Below, piece by piece: positions 57,022 to 64,000 of a stretch of DNA of 64,000 nucleotides; the first letter of the stretch is position 1, and each line of letters begins with the position of its first letter. The DNA is from Typha latifolia (taxonomy: Eukaryota; Streptophyta; Magnoliopsida; Poales; Typhaceae). A program made the translations under genes and the position numbers. Below the pieces are notes generated by a model that saw nothing but the letters and a program-made list of their open reading frames with translations, did no database searches and was not told where the DNA came from. The stretch is from the NCBI GenBank assembly GCA_019914945.1, contig CM034105.1:10230001-10294000 (forward strand), in the 5' to 3' direction.

Positions 57022-60000
57022 CAAGGTTCCTAATATCGGGATCGGGATCGGGATCGGTATCGGCCATCTAGAAAAATGATACGTATCAGCCGTATCGGCC
57101 GTATCGGCCGTTTGTATCGGATCGGACTATTTTTTAATTATATAAAATTCTAAATATTATTTAAAAATGCAGAAAAATTTAAAAAAAATGACAAAAAATA
57201 AGAAAACAAAAATTACTCACATATGAAGTCTAAAAACTTAAAAAAAATGTATTAACTTACTCAAAATTTAAAACTTTATTGAATACCGAGCTCTCGTAAA
57301 TTTCTATAGTCTTTTTCATCATAATCACCATAAGTTTGTAAATATTGATGTCTGTGACCTGATGCTCCAAAAAGTGATTCCATCATACTAGTCATATTGT
57401 ATGGATCTTGTTGTGTGACTTGCGTTTGAGGAGGATAATAATCAGCATTTGGATCTTGTGCCTAAGAATACTGAGAATATTGAGAATAATAACTAGCATA
57501 TGGATCTTGTAATGGCTCCAAACAATAAATACTCGATGTACCATAATCATAGGAACCAAAATGCATCTCATGACGACGTCGCTGATATGTATATATATCC
57601 TCAGTTTCTCTGTCTTCACTCCTTATGCCTACTTGACTTTCCTCAACAAATGTAGATGGAATGATCTCACCACCATATGTATCATCAGGACTATGACTAG
57701 TACTAGTAGGTATACTATCTCTCGCTGCTGAATGACTCGTACCAGCCTTTGCCCTCGTCGTGGTCTCTCCCAATATTTCATCTAACCATGGGTTATCTCT
57801 GTCATCTAATACCCTATCCTCTATCTTTTTGATCCATGGAGTCAAGGGGTCTTCTTCATCAAAAACATGATTTAAATCAATCAGTTGTTCATTTTCTGCC
57901 TTTCTTCTTAAATTTCTCTCCCTCAATCTCATATTATAATGACAAAAAACTAACTTTTTCAATCTTTCCATTGTCATTCGGTTGCATGTTTTTGTGTGGA
58001 TTAAGGAGAAAGTAGTCCAATTTCTTTCACACTGTGATGAAGACACAGTTTGACTTAAAATCTTCTTTGCTATTGGCGTTAAATTTGATACCTCCTCCCA
58101 TCCATAAATAGACCGCCATTCAGCTGGAGTGTTATGAGATATAGCTGCAGCAACTTCAGCAGTACTGAATTGCCCAGCTCTCAATCTATATCTCTCCATC
58201 TGAAATCAGAAATATATTATTAGCTTATTGATTATATTGATTATTGAAAGTTAAAACTTGAAACAAATAATAATAAAATTATTTAATTGAATCATAACTT
58301 ACTTCTTTATCGCACAGGATTTGTTTATGAATATCGGGCTTAAGCTTGCTGATTACCTTTCTAACCCCCAACAAGACTTCACTATCATTATTGACATTTT
58401 TATAGAAGTGAAATCTTGGATTAAGAAAATACCCTGTAAAAATTTAAAAATTGTAAGCATTCAAATTTTTAAATATTCATAAATAAAGGTAAATTAAAAC
58501 TTAAAACTTAAAAGTATGCTTACCAGCAACATGTATATCTCTATGTAGTTGTTTGTTCCATCTAGAATCAATCATTTTCCACCACTTCCTATAACTTTGG
58601 CCCACATTTTTTTTTATTGATTCTTTAACTATGTCCATTGCCTCATATAAGAAACCCATCTCAGACTTGTCATCACTATTTATAAGTCTTAATACTTTGA
58701 CAAGAGGCTCAAATACTGCGATGACAATTGTAATATTATCCCAAAATATATTTCCAAGAGCCATATTTTTCAAAGTTTTACCTAAAGATTTATCTTTAGG
58801 TTTCATATTTTTAATTTTCATAGACCACTCCTGTGATGTAAACATCCGCATAATATCATCCTTGTAGCGCATGATGCTCTCCAAGGCTAAAAAGTGAGTG
58901 GCAAATCTAGTGATGCCGGGTCTGATGATCTCTTTTGCAATATCCTCTAACATCAAATCAATACAATGTGCAGCACATAGCGTCTAATATAAATGAGGTC
59001 TTTTAATCATCAGTAAATTTCCAGCAGCTTTATAATTTGTCTCATTATCAGTAACCACTTGGACTACTCTTTTTTTACCAATTTCTTGTACTACCTCATC
59101 CATCAACTAACAAATATAATCTACATTTTTAAAATGAGCAGTAGCATCCACAGACTTCAAAAATATTATCCCCATGCTAAAGTACACTAAGAAATTAATT
59201 ATATTTTTTCTTTTTTGTGTATTCCACCCATCACACATCAGTGTACAACCAAATTCATCCCAATACTATTTAAATGTCTCAATATAAGTATAAAGTTCAT
59301 CTACCTCTGAATCAAGATATTTAGTAGCAATATCATTTGAACTAGGAGGGGGAACACCAGGCCCTACTGATTATATAGCATCCATGTGATAATAAGGGCT
59401 ATCAGCTACATTGAAAGGAATATGGTTGTAGAAGAAAAATTTAGAGATAGCTCTACCAATGTGTTTCTTTGCATTTTTAATTCCTTTGAGAGCTGTCTTG
59501 CTTGAAGTCTGTGTACGACCCCTTTTTTTCTGAAGATATGTATCCATTGGTCCAATATTTTCAGACTCTTCTTTCCTGTATTTCAAATACTTCGCACAGT
59601 GCACAATAAGTTACTGCTGTAACACTAGGAGTCCTATGGGTAGAACTGCTGCCCCCATATTCTCTCTCTCCTCGTATATTAACTGATCTAGATCTCTGAA
59701 AGATACCACTACTGCTTCTTCTCATCTCTTCCTCTTCTCTATACATATTTCTGCTCTCTTTTATTGCCCTCCTCATCTGTCTCTCCTCCTCATCCTCCTC
59801 ACTTTGCTCATAGCTATCATCATCAATTTGTATAGGATTATGCATCAATTCTTCACGAATCATTGACTCTCTTTGTTGTGCAGATTGTTTATCCTTCTTT
59901 TTGCCAATTAAATGAGTCAACACCTGCTTTCTAACTTCCAAAGACACTTGAGTGCAAGCTGCTACATTTCCTTGTCTTCTAGCTAAGTGTTCTTTCAAAC

Positions 60001-60738
60001 GGCTGACACCACCACTCATTTTCTTTCCAAACCAGTTGCATTTAACGCGCCTTTTATCTTGCCCAATAGTGCTACAATGTTGCCACCTAATGTCGGTATC
60101 ATATGACTTCTCTTTTGGAGCCATTGATATTTTAGCTCTGCAAGACTGCAACTAAAAAACATAAACAAAAATTAAAATAAAATATAAAATAATTTAAAAT
60201 TTATGAGGCACAATTGCATAAGCAGCACTAGGTGCCGCCGCGAAGAGAAGCCGCCGCCGCCCGCCGCTTCTACCGCCGTGTTGAGAAGAAGCAGCGTGAG
60301 AGTCTGTTGCCGCTCCGCCGCGAGAGAGTCTCTTGCAGCGGAAGATACGTAGCATTCGCCGCACCGCCGTAGCTGCTATACAAGGGAAAAAAAAACTTAC
60401 CGAAGGTCGCCGGAGATCGAGGTCATCGGAGAACGTCGCCGGAGGTCGAGGTCACCGGAGAGACGGAGATCTACTCACTACTCAGCCGCTGGGGAGAAAG
60501 AGAGTAAGAGATCCGTGAGAAAGAGAGAAAGAAAGAAAGAAAGAAAGAAAAGAGAGAAAGAGAGGAAAAGAGAGAAAGAGAGAGAGAAAAGGGAGAGAGG
60601 CAGGTGGGGGATGGGGACATCAATTATTGATGTCCCCCGGGTCGGATCCGACCCGTTCCCACCTGTTTCGGTCAGGATCGGCCGAAACGGCCGATTGGTT
60701 TCAGCTGGGATCGGGATCGGCCGAAACTGGGAACCTTG
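57022..60738 (-). mobile_element. Nested autonomous-type hAT element
   Basis: 3717 bp with a perfect 8-bp target duplication ggaaaaag (57014-57021, 60739-60746). Ends CAAGGTTCCTAATATCGG and, reverse-complemented, CAAGGTTCCCAGTTTCGG. Subterminal regions are packed with CGGGATCGG/GTATCGGCC motifs, typical transposase-binding repeats. Carries a decayed transposase gene on the minus strand. A (GAAA)n tract lies near 60525-60600. Confidence 0.88.
57276..60151 (-). pseudogene. hAT transposase with BED finger, several premature stops
   Basis: Order: BED-type zinc finger (60124 down: WQHC...VKCNWFGKKMSGG..RLKEHLARRQGNVAAC, with Phe where the second Cys of C-x2-C is expected); an acidic linker; DUF659/RNase-H-like core (59604-58501: CTLMCDGWNTQKRKN; VVTDNETNYKAAGN; CAAHCIDLMLEDIAKEI); then two spliced parts (YFLNPRFHFYKN near 58430; MERYRLRAGQFS from 58199) with the hAT C-terminal dimerisation region (WRSIYGWEEVSNLTPIAKKI, CERNWTTFSLIHTK). 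Four in-frame stops lie in 59371-58956 and one TAG at 57462; beyond it the frame stays open to TAA at 57276. There is also a frameshift near 59590. It would cut and paste hAT ends if intact; here it is dead. Confidence 0.8.
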
Positions 60739-61150
60739 GGAAAAAGGAAGAGAGAGTGAGGGAGAGGGAAAGATAAAAAAAAGAGGGTGAGAAAGAGAGA
60801 GAGAAAAAGATAGAAAAAAAAGAGTGTGGGAGAGAATGGATACTTTAGGCTAATAGTTAGAGATATAGGAAAGAAGAGAGGAAGGAAAAGAGATTTTTAC
60901 TCTTTAGGCTTTATATGTGAGTAATTATTATTTCTTATTTTCTTATAATTTTTTTAAAATTTTTAGAAATTTCTCAACATTTTTAATAATATTTAGAATT
61001 TTATTTAATTAAAATAGTCCGATCCAATACAGGTGGCTGATACAACCGATATGGCCGATACATCGATATGGCCGATATAGCCGATACGTATCGTTTTTCC
61101 AAACGGCCAATCCCGATCCCGATACCGATTTTTGGAACCTTGCTCTAAAC

Positions 61151-63055
61151 TACTCAAGTCTACCATTGTAATTCAAACCATTATTCTGCCAATGGTGATT
61201 TTGATTGAGTGAGATGATGTGTAGGCCGCATGTCCAATAATTTGCTTGGTAAGTCCAAAAATATTATTGAAAAGAAGGCATCAGCCACTGTAAGTCGTAC
61301 AAATTGCTACACTACTAGTCCACAAGTAATTCTTTCTTGGTTTTCTACAGTGAAAGAAGAGAAACAACAAGTATGTTAGATAACCAATTGCGGACTAGGG
61401 GTTAGTTTGCAAGAAATCAGTGCATGCAGTAGCAGAAGAACAAAGAGAAAAAGAGAAGAAAAGGTAGTAAGAATATATTAGAGGAAGAGGATAATTATCA
61501 ACACTCTGGCTCATCAGAATCACACCAAAGAGTTGGCTTCATAGCCATTGAAGCTTGGAAGAAGAAAGAGAAAGTCTCTTTACATTATCTCCTTGAAACC
61601 ATTGCCGTTGTTATAAAGATCTTAATCCTGTGTTTTAATAAAGGGTGAATTAAAAAACCCTGAACAAACTCAAATTCCTAGTTGGAGGGCAAAAGAGACC
61701 TTAGTACCCTACCTGTATATATACAAATAAATATATATAACCTAACCAAATACTAATTTATTGACCCAAAAGGCCTTAAAGTGAGCCTAATACAGAGTCA
61801 AATACAAAAGTTTATGAAAAAGCATGTATATATGCAAAATAAATTATTAAAAGTAGAAAATAACCTAAATAAACTTAACACTCACTGGAGACTAACTACC
61901 AAGTATCAATTCTCTCATCTATAATATATTGTTGGCCTTTATACTCCTCCGTCAAGTGTCCTTTCAAACATAAACCTTTCTATACAAGAAATATTCAACC
62001 ATTCAATAGTATTTTATGCTGTGAGAGGGCTTTCTGCAATTTCAGAAAGTATGAGCTTTTATTTGATCTGTTGTTCACTATATTTTCAACAATTTTATGG
62101 TCAGTAGTAGTTTAAAATTTAGATACCTCAAATTCAAGGTTCTAAGTGGTAATGTTGATATGCTTTGAAGTTAAAATTGGCAAATGAATAAAACAGCATA
62201 TAAAGGAGTGCTTATTTTAGAAGATTTAGGGCTCTCTTGTAATTAGGCTGTTGATAAAGAATTCAGATCATAAGTTAATTGAACCAGAGCAGATCACCTC
62301 AGTTGAATAGGAGGCGGTTGCAATTAAAAAAGGGGCTCAACTAGTCCAATTTCATAGGTCTGTTGGGATTAAAAAAATCATAAATAATCATGCCTACATG
62401 GATGATACTTGCCACTTCATCTTTCACCTGTTGAGACACCTGCTCCCTCTTCTGAAGTGGCCTCTTCATCTTCTGTGTATCTTACACCATCTAAAGAGAG
62501 AGAAGACCATCTACAGACTTGATTGCAGGAATTTTCTGCAGTAAGGGCACATGGCAGCCTTCAAATGGCTGCATAACAATGCAGCAACTAAACTGAAAAA
62601 TTGGCAGCCAATCATTGGCTGCCATTATGGCAATTGCAGTAAATTCCAAACAGTAGAGATCGTTGATGAAATGATGGTCTGTTGTCATGTAAAATGGAAG
62701 TTTCTTTGTCTTCAATTATTCCAAAGAAGCCAATAACTTACTCTAAAGAGGACTGCTCTCTGGCACTGCTCCATGCTACTCGTCGAACCAAATCTTCCTC
62801 TCCTCCGACAATGGTTGTGGCAGATGGGAAAGCAAGCAGCCTCATAACTTGTATCAAACAAATCCATGCCATTGAAAGTGTCATGGACGGAAGTGGAATA
62901 ATTATGTTCCAGTACTACAAATCTGGTTGCCTATGCAGCAGAACTTCCTACTCAACTCAAAGAAATTCAGAGCTCCAGACCTTCTCAATCACTTTTCATC
63001 CATCATAACCAACAAACATCATAGTAATAGCATTTTAAAGAAGTAATCAGTATCA
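61151..63055. other. Unassigned DNA, possibly TOP3B intron
   Basis: I searched the minus strand for upstream topoisomerase exons and found none. The open frame at 62682-63008 (plus) has no recognisable domain. 61151-61200 continues the sequence interrupted by the outer hAT. Confidence 0.35.
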
Positions 63056-63059
63056 GTCG

Positions 63060-63690
63060 CCAAAATAAAGTTGCTTGAGTCCAATTTTGGTCTAATTAAT
63101 CTAATTAGGCTCAACTTATTTTCACATTTAATTTGTTGAGTTAATTTTTAATTTAAATAATCAATTGAATTAGTCAATTGATAGATATGATAAGCCTATA
63201 TGCGGGGGATGTCCGTATTGAGTTATTATCTAAATTGGGTTAGTCAATTTAGGTAAGACTTAATAAATTAGGATCTTATTAGGAAATGAATTCCTATTAG
63301 AATCTCAATTGATAATTATGGTAAGCTTATATGTGGGGGATGTCTACATTGATTTATTATCTAAATTGGGTTAGTCAATTTAGGTAAGATGATCAATTAG
63401 AGTCCTATTAGGAAATAAGTTCCTATTAGAATCAGCTAGAATCAAAGTTGTTAACCTATTTAAGGGTTATTGCATAAGAAACAAGAAACGATGGGGAATA
63501 AGATTTATTTGAAATCTCTTATTTTCTCTCCTGCGGTCTTCTTCTTCTTCTCTCTCTTTCTTTCTTTCTCTCCCTTTCTTCTACTCTGTCTTAAGATTCT
63601 TCTCTAATCTCTTCTACCTCCTTTTTAAACCTCTCTCCTTCTTTAATCTCTACTTTTTCGTTGCTGTCCAGAAGATTTCAGTAGTAAAAG
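63060..63690 (+). mobile_element. LTR-like sequence with 131-bp duplication
   Basis: A TATA-like box (cctatttaaggg, about 63458) is followed by a CT-rich leader (63530-63600), as in plant LTRs. Upstream, a unit of about 131 bp is repeated twice (about 63170-63300 and 63301-63430; 'ggatgtc', 'aaattgggttagtcaattta' and 'cctattagaatc' recur). Ends not defined. Confidence 0.5.
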
Positions 63691-63916
63691 AGAATCTTTG
63701 GGTGCCCGAACGTAAAGAGGAGGACAGTGGGTAGGGTGTGGAAGGTTGGTTATGTTTTATGGTTAATATATACTCCTACGAAGATAAAAGCAATCTAATG
63801 GCTATGATAAAAGATAAAGGCAATAATAATAAATTAGCTAAACTCAATATTCATTCCACGATGATAATTAACTCATGGCTGAAATTGAATAGATTAGTAA
63901 TTATCCGATGTTGCAT
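63691..63916 (-). mobile_element. LTR fragment cut by the next LTR
   Basis: Shares 'ctcctacgaagataaaa' and 'gctatgataaaagataaa' with the LTR family at 1-510 and 26712-27281. It ends where the LTR at 63917 begins. Confidence 0.5.
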
Positions 63917-64000
63917 GTAACACCTAGGAAGAAAAAAATGTGACACATGCGTCGATCACGTGCGTTACCCTAGTTAATCTCCCCCCCCCCCCCATTTTTT
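63917..64000 (+). mobile_element. Start of an LTR (TGTAACACC family)
   Basis: Begins TGTAACACC, followed by an A-rich stretch and GC-rich 'gcgtcgatcacgtgcg', the same layout as the starts of the LTRs at 1314 and 47975. Contains a 13-C run at 63981-63993. Continues past the window. Confidence 0.6.

Larger units (their letters stand above)
56706..61142 (+). mobile_element. Outer non-autonomous hAT element (contains a nested hAT)
   Basis: A perfect 8-bp target duplication ctctaaac at 56698-56705 and 61143-61150. The left end is TAAGGATTTTAGTTTTGG, a decayed CAAGGTTCCCAGTTTCGG. The right end, reverse-complemented, is CAAGGTTCCAAAAATCGG. Without the nested element it is about 712 bp: CAG/CTG-rich repeats at 56740-56870, then purine-rich GA tracts, then about 250 bp matching the 3' end of the nested element. 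No coding capacity. Confidence 0.8.

Noticed and set aside
56846..57067. Ser/Leu/Phe-rich minus-strand ORF
   Set aside because: Translation of GA-rich repeats and the hAT terminal repeat.
57022..61142. One single hAT element with long inverted repeats
   Set aside because: No 8-bp duplication fits these two ends, while 57022-60738 and 56706-61142 each have a perfect one.
62491..63008. Upstream TOP3B exon or a separate gene
   Set aside because: No topoisomerase motif on the minus strand; the plus-strand 108-codon frame has no domain and no clear start context.

Overview
This window looks like nuclear DNA from a flowering plant, most likely a monocot. The evidence is two intact single-exon genes with strongly GC-biased coding sequence in AT-rich surroundings, split genes with GT/AG introns, and dense plant-type transposons (Ty1/copia with an env-like ORF, Ty3/gypsy, LINE, hAT, Mutator-like foldbacks, MITEs). 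I cannot name the species.

Real genes are few. (1) A DUF506 (PDDEXK-like) gene lies on the minus strand at 10067-10936. (2) A paralogue of exactly the same length (289 residues) lies on the plus strand at 33517-34386, so the pair is convergent-inverted about 22.6 kb apart. Both have a TATA box and ACGT-core G-box/ABRE motifs upstream. (3) The 3' part of a DNA topoisomerase 3-beta gene occupies 44049-56513 on the minus strand as five exons. Its catalytic N-terminal exons lie outside what I can find here. One intron is 10.2 kb because transposons fill it, and one exon is one base short of the expected reading frame. A RabA-type GTPase pseudogene sits just downstream (42226-42610).

Layout. 1-10 kb: LTR fragments, a solo LTR, a small MITE, a LINE tail. 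10-11.4 kb: DUF506 copy 1 and its promoter. 12.3-15.3 kb: nested foldback elements. 16-18.7 kb: unassigned DNA and a MITE inside a MITE. 18.9-25.1 kb: a LINE RNase H region split by a complete SIRE-type copia element with 5-bp target duplications. 25.1-29.3 kb: a decayed gypsy pol split twice by other LTRs. 29.5-30.3 kb: a LINE fragment. 30.5-33.0 kb: a 2.4-kb Mutator-like foldback with a perfect 9-bp target duplication, built from three smaller palindromic modules. 33.2-34.4 kb: DUF506 copy 2. 35.1-39.5 kb: copia and gypsy gag-pol remnants. 39.5-44 kb: mostly unassigned, plus the Rab pseudogene. 44-56.5 kb: topoisomerase 3-beta, with two solo LTRs, SINE-like repeats and a gag-only (TR-GAG-like) element in its long intron. 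56.7-61.1 kb: a hAT element nested inside a related hAT element. 61-64 kb: unassigned DNA and LTR pieces, ending at the first bases of another LTR.

No genes here form an operon or obvious pathway. The most informative content is the chronology of nested insertions, which many target-site duplications allow to be read directly. Element boundaries were read by eye and could be off by a base or two where I say 'about'.
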